Part shown: positions 1 through 8,618 of the stretch, piece after piece | Layout of the letters: each line of letters opens with the position of its first letter | How positions within the stretch are numbered: the stretch's first letter is position 1 | NCBI GenBank assembly: GCA_948847595.1 | Contig: CAQOGY010000009.1 | Location: forward strand, 1 to 64,000 | Source of the DNA: an uncultured Bacteroides sp. | GTDB lineage: Bacteria > Bacteroidota > Bacteroidia > Bacteroidales > Bacteroidaceae | Length of the DNA stretch: 64,000 nucleotides | Direction: 5' to 3' | Translations under genes and position numbers: made by a program | The notes under the pieces: generated by a model | Told to the model about the DNA's origin: nothing | Databases searched by the model: none | The model's input: only the letters and a program-made list of their open reading frames with translations

Positions 1-312
1 TTCCGGTAGAAATACCAGAAGGGCTTTATTGTTTTGGATACTTTCGGAATTTAAGACTGGAGAGGATTTATTGATTATACATATTTCTCTCAATTATTAA
101 ACTTGGCGGACTTCTTTAAAACGTATGTATGCCTAACTACTTTTAACACATAAAATCACAAACTGCGAGAACAAAACACTTTGTACGTTGTTTCAATAAT
201 AGAGTTAAACTTTTATGCTTAAATGATGTGAATAACGACAAACGGATATATTTAATTGCTACATTTGTCGCCGAAATACGAGAATTCGATATAAACAACT
301 AAAATAAATATC
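1..312. other. Leader region with possible 3' end of an upstream gene
   Basis: On the plus strand two frames run in from the left edge. One stops at 74 (ending FRNLRLERIY) and the other at 100, so a gene truncated by the window edge may end here, but I cannot choose between them. The rest is AT-rich and non-coding. TACATTTG at 260-267 fits the Bacteroides -7 box TAnnTTTG and would start transcription near 274, before the gene at 313. No good -33 TTG lies at the right distance. Confidence 0.3.
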
Positions 313-756
313 ATGAAAGGTTCTGTGAGATTCATATTAGCGATTGTTCTGCTGATGCTATCATATAGCATAGGTGGAAATGCTATGAATATCACTTCAT
401 GTATTTCTCAGAACGAATGCTCTTGTCAGTTGTCTGAATCAACTTCCGATACGAATTCTAATTCTTCATTTAAGACTCGTTCGCTGGGGTATGACAGATC
501 ATCCCAGTCTTTGTCTATTTCTGACGTAGAATTAGGCTTTAAATCAGTAACAGAAACATCTTCTAATAATTATCGTCTGCGTAGAATCATTGAATCCAAT
601 GATTTCTTTAAAGACGTTATGTATAAGTTCTTCTTGTTAAGAGAAAACTCACTTGTATTAGATCAAAGTAAATCCTATTATTCGGATAAGGATCCACATT
701 ACTCCATTATCTGTAGCGACTACTACGTGTTCGCTCTAAGACGTATCCTTATTTAA
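313..756 (+). CDS. Small exported protein of unknown function
   Basis: A 147-residue protein I do not recognise. Residues 1-24 form a signal peptide (positive MKGSVR, then a hydrophobic run to about residue 20, then small residues GGNA), so it is probably exported to the periplasm or envelope. The mature part starts with a Cys-containing stretch (four Cys between residues 30 and 43) and a Ser/Thr/Asn-rich linker, followed by a charged region rich in Tyr and Phe. No known domain was seen. It lies 152 bp before the exbB-like gene, with a weak hairpin at about 793-825 between them, so it may be a separate transcript. The TACATTTG box at 260-267 is the likely promoter element. Confidence 0.6.
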   Translation: MKGSVRFILAIVLLMLSYSIGGNAMNITSCISQNECSCQLSESTSDTNSNSSFKTRSLGYDRSSQSLSISDVELGFKSVTETSSNNYRLRRIIESNDFFKDVMYKFFLLRENSLVLDQSKSYYSDKDPHYSIICSDYYVFALRRILI

Positions 757-908
757 TTACTTATCCCATCTTATTTACTTTTTCGTACCCTGTATGAAGC
801 TGTGTGACTTTCATTCTTGAAAAGTCACAGGGTCTATAGCGCAGTGTATCTAATCATTTGAAAATTTTCTAAATAACTAAAATTAATATCTTAACAAAAA
901 AACTTATT

Positions 909-1706
909 ATGGAAACTACTAAAAAGTCTCAGATTGTAGGTATAAAGAATGCCGGTATCGTAATCATCTGCTGTTTCATTGTAGCAGTGTGTATTTTTCA
1001 GTTCCTGTTGGGAAATCCGTCTAACTTTATGAACAATGATCCTAACAACCATCCATTGAACATGTTGGGTACCATTTACAAAGGTGGTGTGATTGTGCCT
1101 GTTATTCAGACACTGTTGTTAACTGTACTCGCTTTGAGTATTGAACGCTTTTTTGCTCTTCGTTCTGCTTTCGGTAAAGGCTCGTTGGCTAAATTTGTAG
1201 CTAACATCAAAGAAGCTCTGGCTGCCGGTGACCTTAAGAAAGCACAAGAGATTTGTGACAAACAACGCGGTTCTGTTGCCAATGTAGTTACTGCTACTTT
1301 GCGCAAGTATGAAGAAATGGAAAAGAACACTGCTTTGCCTAAAGAACAAAAGCTGCTGGCTATCCAGAAAGAACTGGAAGAAGCAACTGCTCTGGAAATG
1401 CCTATGATGCAGCAGAATCTTCCGATTATCGCTACAATTACGACTTTGGGTACATTGATGGGATTGCTCGGTACTGTAATCGGTATGATCCGTTCATTTG
1501 CCGCATTGTCCGCCGGTGGTGGTGCCGACTCTATGGCTTTGTCACAAGGTATCTCTGAAGCCTTGATCAATACGGCTTTCGGTATCTTGACAGGTGCGCT
1601 GGCTGTTATTTCTTACAACTACTTCACTAACAAAATTGACAAATTGACTTACGGACTCGATGAAGTCGGATTCTCTATCGTGCAGACTTTTGCAGCTACT
1701 CATTAA
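909..1706 (+). CDS. exbB: ExbB/TolQ/MotA-family proton channel protein
   Basis: Inner-membrane proton-channel subunit of a TonB energy-transducing complex. It works with ExbD and TonB to pass the proton-motive force to outer-membrane transporters. The 265-residue protein has predicted membrane segments at about 15-34, 60-80, 172-195 and 215-238. The cytoplasmic loop (about 85-165) is charged and helical. The third segment carries the family-typical Gly/Thr-rich stretch TLGTLMGLLGTVIGM (179-193). It is followed after 29 bp by an exbD gene, which confirms the assignment. The first helix is an extra N-terminal segment common in Bacteroidetes ExbB proteins. It is the first gene of a six-gene run to 6283, all on one strand with short gaps. 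Confidence 0.9.
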   Translation: METTKKSQIVGIKNAGIVIICCFIVAVCIFQFLLGNPSNFMNNDPNNHPLNMLGTIYKGGVIVPVIQTLLLTVLALSIERFFALRSAFGKGSLAKFVANIKEALAAGDLKKAQEICDKQRGSVANVVTATLRKYEEMEKNTALPKEQKLLAIQKELEEATALEMPMMQQNLPIIATITTLGTLMGLLGTVIGMIRSFAALSAGGGADSMALSQGISEALINTAFGILTGALAVISYNYFTNKIDKLTYGLDEVGFSIVQTFAATH

Positions 1707-1735
1707 TTTGGCGAACCCTTTAAAATCTATTAATC

Positions 1736-2341
1736 ATGGGTAGAGCGAAAATTAAAAAGAAAGATACGTTCATAGATATGACCGCTATGAGTGACGTAAC
1801 TGTATTGCTTCTGACTTTCTTTATGTTGACATCAACATTTGTGAAGAAGGAGCCGGTGCAGGTTACCACTCCAGCCTCCGTATCGGAAATCAAGATTCCG
1901 GAGACAGATGTACTCCAGATTCTGGTTGACCAGGAAGGAAAAATATTTATGAGCCTCGACAAGCAGCAGGATATGCAGGCTGTCTTGGAGAGTATGGGTG
2001 AAGAGTATGGCATCAAGTTCACTCCGGAACAGGCAAAGAGGTTCACAGTGGCTTCTACGTTTGGAGTGCCTATCAGAAGTATGCAGAAATTCCTTGACCT
2101 CCCGGAAGATCAACGGGACAAAATTCTGAAGAATGAAGGAATTCCTTGTGATAGTACCGATAATCAGTTCAAGTCGTGGGTGCGTAATGCACGTGCCGCC
2201 AATGCTGATCTGCGAATTGCTATTAAAGCGGACGCTTCAACTCCATACTCAGTGATAAAGAACGTAATGAACTCACTTCAGGATTTGCGGGAAAATCGGT
2301 ATAATCTGATTACTTCTCTCAAAGCAGAATCTGAAAATTAA
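1736..2341 (+). CDS. exbD: ExbD/TolR-family biopolymer transport protein (first copy)
   Basis: A 201-residue ExbD-type subunit with a short cytoplasmic N-terminus, one membrane helix at about 20-37 and a periplasmic domain. Asp20 in MSDVTVLLLTFFM matches the protonatable Asp of the ExbD helix. The periplasmic part is longer than in E. coli ExbD (about 140 residues). A region around residues 85-150 (KFTPEQAKRF... IPCDSTDNQF) is inserted relative to the compact family fold, as in other Bacteroidetes homologues. It is preceded by exbB (29 bp) and followed by a second exbD (15 bp to the preferred start), so the complex may contain an ExbD heteromer. Confidence 0.88.
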   Translation: MGRAKIKKKDTFIDMTAMSDVTVLLLTFFMLTSTFVKKEPVQVTTPASVSEIKIPETDVLQILVDQEGKIFMSLDKQQDMQAVLESMGEEYGIKFTPEQAKRFTVASTFGVPIRSMQKFLDLPEDQRDKILKNEGIPCDSTDNQFKSWVRNARAANADLRIAIKADASTPYSVIKNVMNSLQDLRENRYNLITSLKAESEN

Positions 2342-2350
2342 AAGGGAGGA
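2341..2350 (+). promoter_or_regulatory. Ribosome binding site deciding the start of the second exbD
   Basis: AAAGGGAGGA directly abuts the first ATG (2351) but is 6 nt from the ATG at 2357. Because ribosomes need a spacer of about 5-9 nt, the start at 2357 is preferred. Confidence 0.6.
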
Positions 2351-2356
2351 ATGACA

Positions 2357-3010
2357 ATGAGTGCTGAAGTACAAGAGAGCAGCGGAAAAAGAGGAAAAGG
2401 CAAGCAGAAGAAAATGACTGTCCGGGTAGACTTTACCCCGATGGTGGATATGAACATGTTGCTGATTACTTTCTTTATGCTTTGTACCACGCTGAGCAAG
2501 CCTCAGACGATGGAAATAAGCATGCCGAGTAATGACAAGGATATAACTGAACAACAAAAGAGTATGGTGAAAGCCTCTCAGGCAATTACATTATTGCTGG
2601 GAGCCGATAACAAGCTCTATTACTATGAGGGAGAGCCTAACTACAAGGATTACACCTCATTGAAAGAGACTAGTTACGGGGCAAGCGGGTTACGTGCCGT
2701 ACTTCTTCAGAAAAATGCTGCAGCTGTCAATCAGGTAAGAGCTTTGAAACAACAGAAGCTCGATCTGAAGATAACAGATGACGAATATAAAAAGAAGGTT
2801 TCCGAAATAAAAAGCGGAAAAAATACGCCGACCGTCATTATCAAGGCGACGGATGATGCTTCTTATATGAATCTGATTGATGCATTGGACGAGATGCAGA
2901 TATGTAATATAGGTAAATATGTGATAACGGATATTGCCGAAGCTGATGAGTTCCTGATTAAGAATTATGATGCTAAGGGAGAACTGTCACAGAACTTGGC
3001 CGATAAATGA
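2357..3010 (+). CDS. exbD: ExbD/TolR-family biopolymer transport protein (second copy)
   Basis: A second ExbD subunit of 217 residues from the start at 2357 (an in-frame ATG at 2351 is too close to the AGGAGG-like site). A Lys/Arg/Gly-rich cytoplasmic tail (residues 8-23) is followed by PMVDMNMLLITFFML at 28-42; Asp31 is the conserved proton-carrying residue. The periplasmic domain runs to the C-terminus. Two different ExbD genes behind one ExbB are common in Bacteroidetes TonB clusters. Together they would form the D component of the ExbB5-ExbD2-like motor. TonB follows after 26 bp. Confidence 0.87.
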   Translation: MSAEVQESSGKRGKGKQKKMTVRVDFTPMVDMNMLLITFFMLCTTLSKPQTMEISMPSNDKDITEQQKSMVKASQAITLLLGADNKLYYYEGEPNYKDYTSLKETSYGASGLRAVLLQKNAAAVNQVRALKQQKLDLKITDDEYKKKVSEIKSGKNTPTVIIKATDDASYMNLIDALDEMQICNIGKYVITDIAEADEFLIKNYDAKGELSQNLADK

Positions 3011-3036
3011 TGTAACACCTAAAAAAAGAAAGTAAA

Positions 3037-3849
3037 ATGGCAAAATTAGATTTAGCTTCTTCGGAATGGTGTCAGCTGATTTTTGAAGGCAAGAATCAAG
3101 CGTACGGCGCATATAGAATGCGTGCCAATTCACCCAGACGGCATACTATTGCAATGCTGATTGTGGTGGCGATAGCAATCGTTGGATTTACTATCCCTAC
3201 GCTGCTTAAGTTGGCAACCCCGGAGCAAAAGGAAGTAATGACAGAGGTAACAACTTTGTCGAAATTGGCAGAACCGGAAATCAAACAGGAAGAGATGAAA
3301 CGGGTAGAACCGGTTGCACCTCCCCCTCCTGCATTGAAGAGTTCTATTAAGTTTACTGCCCCTGTCATCAAGAAAGATGAAGAGGTGCACGAAGACGATG
3401 AGATCAAGAGTCAGGAAGAATTGACTTCTACCAAAGTGGCAATCTCCATTGCCGACGTAAAAGGTAATGACGAAGCCAACGGAGCCGATATTGCTGACCT
3501 GAAGCAAGTGGTGACACAGGCTGCAGAACCGGAAAAAGTATTTGATATGGTAGAGCAGATGCCGACCTTCCCCGGTGGACAGCAGGAACTGATGTCATAC
3601 CTTGGAAAAAATATCAAGTATCCGACAATTGCACAGGAGAATGGAACACAAGGTCGCGTTATTATCCAGTTTGTGGTAGAGCGTGACGGTACTATCACCG
3701 ATGTGCACGTAGCTCGTGGTGTAGACCCTTACTTGGATAAAGAAGCCGTGCGTGTGGTACAAAGTATGCCGAAATGGATTCCTGGTAAACAAAATGGTAA
3801 GGCGGTACGTGTGAAATTCACCGTTCCGGTAATGTTTAGATTACAGTAA
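3037..3849 (+). CDS. tonB: TonB-family energy transducer
   Basis: TonB spans the periplasm from the inner membrane to TonB-dependent receptors such as the SusC proteins in this window. The 270-residue protein has a cytoplasmic N-terminus (EWCQLIFEGKNQAYGAYRMR, typical of Bacteroidetes TonB), one membrane helix at about 37-57, a Glu/Pro/Lys-rich linker including VAPPPPAL, and a C-terminal TonB domain at about 170-270 (VFDMVEQMPTFPGG, GRVIIQFVVERDGTITDV, VRVKFTVPVMF). It is co-directional with exbB and both exbD genes and ends 1 bp before the next start, so translation is probably coupled. Confidence 0.92.
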   Translation: MAKLDLASSEWCQLIFEGKNQAYGAYRMRANSPRRHTIAMLIVVAIAIVGFTIPTLLKLATPEQKEVMTEVTTLSKLAEPEIKQEEMKRVEPVAPPPPALKSSIKFTAPVIKKDEEVHEDDEIKSQEELTSTKVAISIADVKGNDEANGADIADLKQVVTQAAEPEKVFDMVEQMPTFPGGQQELMSYLGKNIKYPTIAQENGTQGRVIIQFVVERDGTITDVHVARGVDPYLDKEAVRVVQSMPKWIPGKQNGKAVRVKFTVPVMFRLQ

Positions 3850-3850
3850 G

Positions 3851-4795
3851 ATGATGAAGAGACAATTTTGGCTGGTAGGAATCGTTTTGTTGGCGGTGTT
3901 GAGTGCTTGCCGTTCCAAATCGGATGGACCGACGGATACGTATTCGTCAGGGGTGATATCTATTGCGGCGGATGAAAGTTTTGAGCCTATTATACAGGAA
4001 GAGATAGATGTATTTGAAAGTCTGTATCCTTTGGCCGGAATTGTCCCTCGCTACACGACGGAAGTCGAGGCTATTAATTTACTTCTGAAAGACAGTGTCC
4101 GGTTGGCTATTGCAACCCGGACATTGACTGAGGAAGAAATGAATTCCTTTCACAGCCGCAAGTTCTTTCCCCGCGAGATTAAGCTGGCTACAGATGGTCT
4201 GGCATTAATCGTCAACCGGGACAATCCGGATTCTTTGTTGACTGTACGGGATTTCAGCCGCATCCTCACAGGTGAGGCGAAAGACTGGAAGGATATAAAT
4301 CCGAACTCCCGCCTGAAGAGTATTCAGGTGGTGTTCGATAATAAAAACTCCAGCACCGTGCGCTATACAATGGATTCTATCTGTGGTGGAAAACCACTGG
4401 CTACTGACAATGTCAGTGCCTTGAAGACCAATCAGCAGGTGATAAAGTATGTAGCAGAGAACCCCGGAGCAATGGGAGTCATTGGTGTGAACTGGCTGGG
4501 CAACCGCAGCGATACCACTAACCTTTCTTTCACCGAGGAAATCAGAGTAATGGCAGTGAGTGCGGAGGATGTAGCTACTCCTGCTAACAGTTATAAGCCT
4601 TATCAGGCTTACCTGTATTACGGTAACTATCCATTGGCACGACCCATTTACGCATTACTGAATGATCCTCGCAGTGCGCTGCCTTGGGGATTCGCTTCTT
4701 TTATGACATCCGACAAAGGGCAGCGGATTATATTAAAATCTGGACTTGTTCCGGCTACTCAGCCAGTGCGTATTGTCCACGTGAAAGACGAATAA
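3851..4795 (+). CDS. PstS-like substrate-binding lipoprotein in the TonB operon
   Basis: A 314-residue lipoprotein: the signal peptide ends in LLAVLSAC, with the lipidated Cys at residue 20 (19 if translation starts at the second ATG, 3854). The mature part resembles phosphate-type periplasmic binding proteins: GVISIAADESFEPI, a hinge region with LATDGLALIVNRDNPDS, then LLTVRDFSRILTGEAKDWKDI, and FDNKNSSTVRYTMDSI in the position of the phosphate-loop region. No PstCAB permease is nearby, so a classical phosphate ABC role is unlikely. Its place directly after tonB and before a TPR gene suggests an envelope role linked to the TonB complex. Function is inferred only from fold and context. Confidence 0.72.
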   Translation: MMKRQFWLVGIVLLAVLSACRSKSDGPTDTYSSGVISIAADESFEPIIQEEIDVFESLYPLAGIVPRYTTEVEAINLLLKDSVRLAIATRTLTEEEMNSFHSRKFFPREIKLATDGLALIVNRDNPDSLLTVRDFSRILTGEAKDWKDINPNSRLKSIQVVFDNKNSSTVRYTMDSICGGKPLATDNVSALKTNQQVIKYVAENPGAMGVIGVNWLGNRSDTTNLSFTEEIRVMAVSAEDVATPANSYKPYQAYLYYGNYPLARPIYALLNDPRSALPWGFASFMTSDKGQRIILKSGLVPATQPVRIVHVKDE

Positions 4796-4816
4796 TAACT
4801 AAAATTAGAGACTATC

Positions 4817-6283
4817 ATGAAAAGAGTACAAATGTTTTTAGCTGGAGCGTTTATAGCAGTTGGGTCGCTCTATGCGCAATCATCTGATGCCGAATGGCAG
4901 GCAGGAGTTGCAAAATTGAAAGAAACCATTCAGACGAATCCGGCTCAGGCCAATGAGGAAGCTGAACAGTTGATAAAAGGAAAGAATAAAAAGAATGTGG
5001 AACTTCTGGTGGCTATCGGCGAGGTATATCTGAAAGCCGGAAAACTTCCGGAAGCACAGGAGTATGCTGCTCTTGCCAAAAAAGTGAATGGCAAATCGGC
5101 TCTTGCTTCCGTACTAGAGGGAGACATCGCCTTTGAGCAGAAAAACGCCGGTCTTGCATCTCAGAAATATGAAGAAGCTATCTATTTCGATCCGAGTTGC
5201 ACAGAAGCATATCTGAGATATGCGGATATTTATAAATCAGCCAATGCTGCTCTGGCCATTGAAAAGCTGGAACAGCTGAAAACCCGGGAACCGTCCAACA
5301 CAGCCGTAGATAAGAAACTTGCCGAAATCTATTATTTGAAGAATGATTTTAGTAAAGCTGCCGAAGCTTATTCGCGTTTTGCGATGGGACCGACAGCGAC
5401 AGAAGAGGATCTGGTGAAATATGCATTTGCCCTCTTCCTGAACCATGACTTCGAGAAGTCACTTGAAGTGGCGAATATGGGATTGAAAAAGAATGCGCGT
5501 CACGCGGCGTTCAATCGCCTGGCAATGTATAATTATACAGACCTGAAGCGCTTTGATGAAGCAATAAAGGCAGCGGATGCTTTCTTTACCGAATCGGACA
5601 AAGCTGATTATTCATACCTTGATTACATGTATTACGGGCATTTGCTCGAAGCTCTGAAAAAATATGATGAAGCTGTAGAGCAATATGAGAAAGCCATACA
5701 ATTAGATCCGACAAAGACGGACTTATACAAAAATATCTCTTCTGCCTATGAACAGAAGAATGATTATAAAAAAGCAATCAGTGCATACCAAAAATATTAT
5801 GCATCTCTTGATAAGGAACATCAGACTCCGGATTTACAATTCCAGTTTGGCAGACTTTATTATGGTGCAGGTACGCAGACTGATTCGCTGACAATCAATG
5901 CTGAAGAGCGCAAGCAGGCTTTGATGGCCGCTGATTCTGTTTTCCATTCCATCGCAGAAGCAGCACCGGACAGCTACCTGGGTAATTTTTGGAGGGCACG
6001 TGCCAATTCCGCACTGGACCCCGAAACGACTCTTGGACTGGCGAAGCCTTTCTATGAGGAGGTAGCCACCCTGCTGGAAAGCAAGAATGATCCTCATTAC
6101 AATTCAGCTTTGATTGAGTGCTACAGTTATCTTGGATATTACTACTTGTTGGCTATTGAAAATCCGGCACTGAAAGCGGAAGCAATGGCGAATAAAGAAA
6201 AATCTAAGGAGTATTGGAGCAAAATTCTGGCTATAGACTCCACTAATGCTACTGCTAAAAGGGCATTGGATGGCATCAAATAG
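4817..6283 (+). CDS. Exported TPR-repeat protein
   Basis: A 488-residue protein with a signal peptide (MKRVQMFLAGAFIAVGSLYAQ, cleavage after AQ at about 21) followed by tetratricopeptide repeats over most of its length. Clear TPR units are seen at about 27-60, 93-127 (ASQKYEEAIYFDPSCTEAYLRYADIY), 160-200 and 270-345 (YDEAVEQYEKAIQLDPTKTDLYKNI). TPR arrays bind partner proteins, so this is probably a periplasmic scaffold for the TonB complex or the PstS-like lipoprotein upstream (21 bp gap). The partner cannot be read from the sequence. It is the last gene of the operon and is followed by a strong terminator. Confidence 0.85.
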   Translation: MKRVQMFLAGAFIAVGSLYAQSSDAEWQAGVAKLKETIQTNPAQANEEAEQLIKGKNKKNVELLVAIGEVYLKAGKLPEAQEYAALAKKVNGKSALASVLEGDIAFEQKNAGLASQKYEEAIYFDPSCTEAYLRYADIYKSANAALAIEKLEQLKTREPSNTAVDKKLAEIYYLKNDFSKAAEAYSRFAMGPTATEEDLVKYAFALFLNHDFEKSLEVANMGLKKNARHAAFNRLAMYNYTDLKRFDEAIKAADAFFTESDKADYSYLDYMYYGHLLEALKKYDEAVEQYEKAIQLDPTKTDLYKNISSAYEQKNDYKKAISAYQKYYASLDKEHQTPDLQFQFGRLYYGAGTQTDSLTINAEERKQALMAADSVFHSIAEAAPDSYLGNFWRARANSALDPETTLGLAKPFYEEVATLLESKNDPHYNSALIECYSYLGYYYLLAIENPALKAEAMANKEKSKEYWSKILAIDSTNATAKRALDGIK

Positions 6284-6311
6284 TGAATAATTTTAGTTGT
6301 TTGTCGTGACA

Positions 6312-6348
6312 GGAGGAGTGGAGAGTGATCTTAGCTCCTCCTTTTTTA
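6312..6348 (+). terminator. Intrinsic terminator of the exbB-tonB-TPR operon
   Basis: GGAGGAG (6312-6318) pairs with CTCCTCC (6335-6341) and is followed directly by six T. It lies between convergent genes and marks the end of the operon. Confidence 0.8.
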
Positions 6349-6376
6349 TTGTTACGTTTAGCTGTTTTTCAGTCTG

Positions 6377-8014
6377 TTACATTCCTTTGGTAAGCGTAAA
6401 GCAGTCGATGTCCGGTGCCCAGTTGTAGCTGTTGCCCATACGGATATGATTGTAACCGGCTTTCAGATCAACGGGGATTGTGACTTGATTGTGCTTGTCA
6501 TCTTCTCCCAGTGAATCGATTTTGGTTACGATGCCGTTGACATCTATCTCCAGTTGTCTTCCTTTGCCGAATGAATAATGAACCGTCATTTGGTAACGTC
6601 CGCCGTCTGCGCTGTATACTTCCGGCCATTCTGCGTAATTCTCTGGTTGTCCGCCCAAGAAACCTACTTTCATTTTTCCGGAAGCTTCCTGATCGGCGGC
6701 ATATATGATGCCTTTCGGATTTTTGCCGAGATCATTGAACATTGGCAGGTATGCCCATTCTGCTTCATATAATGTCGGTTCCAGACGTGTTTCGCCTTCC
6801 ATGCGGAGGAACATAGCGCTGTGTGCAGGAAGCGTTTGCTCAAAGACATCAGAGAAATTTCCTAAATCACTGCGTTTTGCCAAGTCACGTACTTTTACGT
6901 TCCCGCCAAACTCCAGTGCCGAGAAAGGTACGGAGAAGCTGCAAACAGTATCCGATGGATTGTAAAGAGCAACGGCACGTACATTACCACGTTTTTGTTC
7001 GATGTCTTTTACCAGTACATAGCCTTCGTTCTCATGTTGTGCTACGTATGCCTGCAAGCCCAACGGGTCTTGGTTCAGAGCGATTAATTCTTTGTTTGTC
7101 AGCAGTTCAAGAGAAGATTCCGGCAAACTTTCCAGATTACATCCGATCAGCAGAGGCGAGCTCATGATACACCATAAGCCGAAGTGAGCTTCTTCTTCTG
7201 TCGGGGTAAGTCCTTTTCCTCCTACTTTGCTGTTGTCGCGGAAACCGATGACCATCATATCCATATCATTGTAGTGCCCGTCTTTGGCGTAGGCAGACAG
7301 GTATAGGTTTTTGCCGACCACATATCTCAATGACCCCCAATGTGCATTGATGTCACCGCTGATACGCCATGAAGTAGCTACATCCTTTGCCCATGTGCCG
7401 GGAAAAGCCCAACGGCAGATGTTGACAGAGACGTCCTTGTTTACTTTGTCGATGCTGTTCCGGATGGAAGTATAGCGTTCCTGTTCATTCAGGCCCAGTA
7501 CATCTCCGCCGCAATAGTCTATCTTGATAAAGTCGAATCCCCAGTCGCCGAAATAGAGTTGGGCGTCTTGTTGCTCATGTCCGTAAATACCGGCACCTAC
7601 TCCTGCATGATCGTTGTCCCAGATAGAACCGCAAGTGTTGTTGCCGGCATCTGTATAAATACCGGCTTTCATTCCAAGACTATGTATATGGTCGGCAACC
7701 GGTTTCATGCCATTCGGGAAACGGTTTTTGTTGGTCTGCATCTTTCCATTGCCGTCCCGTTCGCCGAAGAAACCATCATCAATATTAATATAATGATATC
7801 CTGCGTCTTTCAGACCTTTTTTAACCATCAGGTCGGCCTGATTCTTAATAATATCTTCACTGATATCTACCCGGAAAGCGTTCCATGAGCTCCAACCCAT
7901 AATAGGGGGATTGACTGCTTTTTCACTTCCGGACTGAGAAACCTGAGTTTCTGCACAACTAACACATAACAAGGAAACTACCGCTGTGGCTAAAAGATGG
8001 AATCTGTTTTTCAT
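6377..8014 (-). CDS. GH27 alpha-galactosidase lipoprotein with C-terminal CBM
   Basis: Alpha-galactosidase of glycoside hydrolase family 27, which removes terminal alpha-galactose from galactosides. The start at 8014 gives a 545-residue lipoprotein (LLCVSC, Cys20); an upstream ATG at 8092 overlaps the promoter and is rejected. Motifs: GWSSWNAF (40-47), HYINIDDGF (74-82), FIKIDYCGG with nucleophile Asp166, and WRISGD with acid/base Asp221. The catalytic barrel runs to about 340, then a beta domain, then a C-terminal domain (about 430-545, YEAEWA...GYNHIRMGN) resembling CBM35. It stands alone with its own promoter, not inside a SusCD locus, and is probably anchored in the envelope. Confidence 0.92.
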   Translation of the reverse strand: MKNRFHLLATAVVSLLCVSCAETQVSQSGSEKAVNPPIMGWSSWNAFRVDISEDIIKNQADLMVKKGLKDAGYHYINIDDGFFGERDGNGKMQTNKNRFPNGMKPVADHIHSLGMKAGIYTDAGNNTCGSIWDNDHAGVGAGIYGHEQQDAQLYFGDWGFDFIKIDYCGGDVLGLNEQERYTSIRNSIDKVNKDVSVNICRWAFPGTWAKDVATSWRISGDINAHWGSLRYVVGKNLYLSAYAKDGHYNDMDMMVIGFRDNSKVGGKGLTPTEEEAHFGLWCIMSSPLLIGCNLESLPESSLELLTNKELIALNQDPLGLQAYVAQHENEGYVLVKDIEQKRGNVRAVALYNPSDTVCSFSVPFSALEFGGNVKVRDLAKRSDLGNFSDVFEQTLPAHSAMFLRMEGETRLEPTLYEAEWAYLPMFNDLGKNPKGIIYAADQEASGKMKVGFLGGQPENYAEWPEVYSADGGRYQMTVHYSFGKGRQLEIDVNGIVTKIDSLGEDDKHNQVTIPVDLKAGYNHIRMGNSYNWAPDIDCFTLTKGM

Positions 8015-8061
8015 GATGTAATAGGTTGATGAATTAATGGGATTAAATGAAATATTGGTAA

Positions 8062-8093
8062 CAAAGATATAAATGAATCTATTGGCGTGCAAA
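8062..8093 (-). promoter_or_regulatory. Promoter of the alpha-galactosidase gene
   Basis: On the minus strand TTTG (8093-8090), a spacer of 20, and TATCTTTG (8069-8062) match the Bacteroides -33/-7 consensus. The predicted start is near 8055, which leaves a leader of about 40 nt before the ATG at 8014. Confidence 0.7.
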
Positions 8094-8256
8094 TAAATTA
8101 AATTGAAAATAGGGAGGAATCGAACGAAAAAGAAATTGATTATTGAATTATCCGATGGATGATCAGTACTTCATACCCGCCGTCCCGATTTCGTCCCGGC
8201 TGTTTTAAAAAATAAGGATTAACTTTCTGAATCTCAGTAAGCTAACCCTTATCTTG

Positions 8257-8329
8257 TCGGAATGAGGCGACTCGAACGCCCGACCCCTACGTCCCGAACG
8301 TAGTGCGCTACCAACTGCGCTACATTCCG
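8257..8329 (-). tRNA. tRNA-Pro (anticodon CGG)
   Basis: A 73-nt cloverleaf on the minus strand. Acceptor arms CGGAATG/CATTCCG, D arm GCGC/GCGC, anticodon stem CTACG/CGTAG with loop TTCGGGA (anticodon CGG), variable loop GGGTC, T arm GGGCG/CGCCT with TTCGAGT loop, and discriminator A. CCA is not encoded. It follows tRNA-Phe after 11 nt in the same transcript. Confidence 0.93.
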
Positions 8330-8340
8330 CTCTTGAAATG

Positions 8341-8413
8341 TGGTGCCACCAGGAATCGAACCGGGGACACAAGGATTTTCAGTCCTTTGCTCTACCAACT
8401 GAGCTATGGCACC
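8341..8413 (-). tRNA. tRNA-Phe (anticodon GAA)
   Basis: A 73-nt cloverleaf on the minus strand. Acceptor arms GGTGCCA/TGGCACC, D arm GCTC/GAGC, anticodon stem AAGGA/TCCTT with loop CTGAAAA (anticodon GAA), T arm CCCGG/CCTGG (one wobble) with loop TTCGATT, and discriminator A. CCA is not encoded. It is the first gene of a tRNA-Phe/tRNA-Pro transcript. Confidence 0.95.
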
Positions 8414-8430
8414 TTTCTCGTTTGCGGGTG

Positions 8431-8460
8431 CAAAGATAAGTATATTTTTTAATACTGCAA
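8431..8460 (-). promoter_or_regulatory. Promoter of the tRNA-Phe/tRNA-Pro unit
   Basis: On the minus strand TTG (8460-8458), 19 nt, then TATCTTTG (8438-8431). This is a full Bacteroides consensus match about 18 nt before the 5' end of tRNA-Phe. Confidence 0.72.
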
Positions 8461-8618
8461 TAACTTAGAGGGAATTTTTCGTCTACTTATGAGGAAAGAA
8501 AAAAAACTTTTCTTTTGGGGGAGAATAAATATGCAAATGTGGCATCATTTATTCAGTATATTTTATACTTTTACGAGCCAAAACGATCAGGACACTACAA
8601 ACAATAGAATATATTATT

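Noticed and set aside
3851..4795. Phosphate ABC transporter operon (pst)
   Set aside because: Only a PstS-like lipoprotein is present; no PstC, PstA, PstB or PhoU gene is near, and it sits inside a TonB operon.
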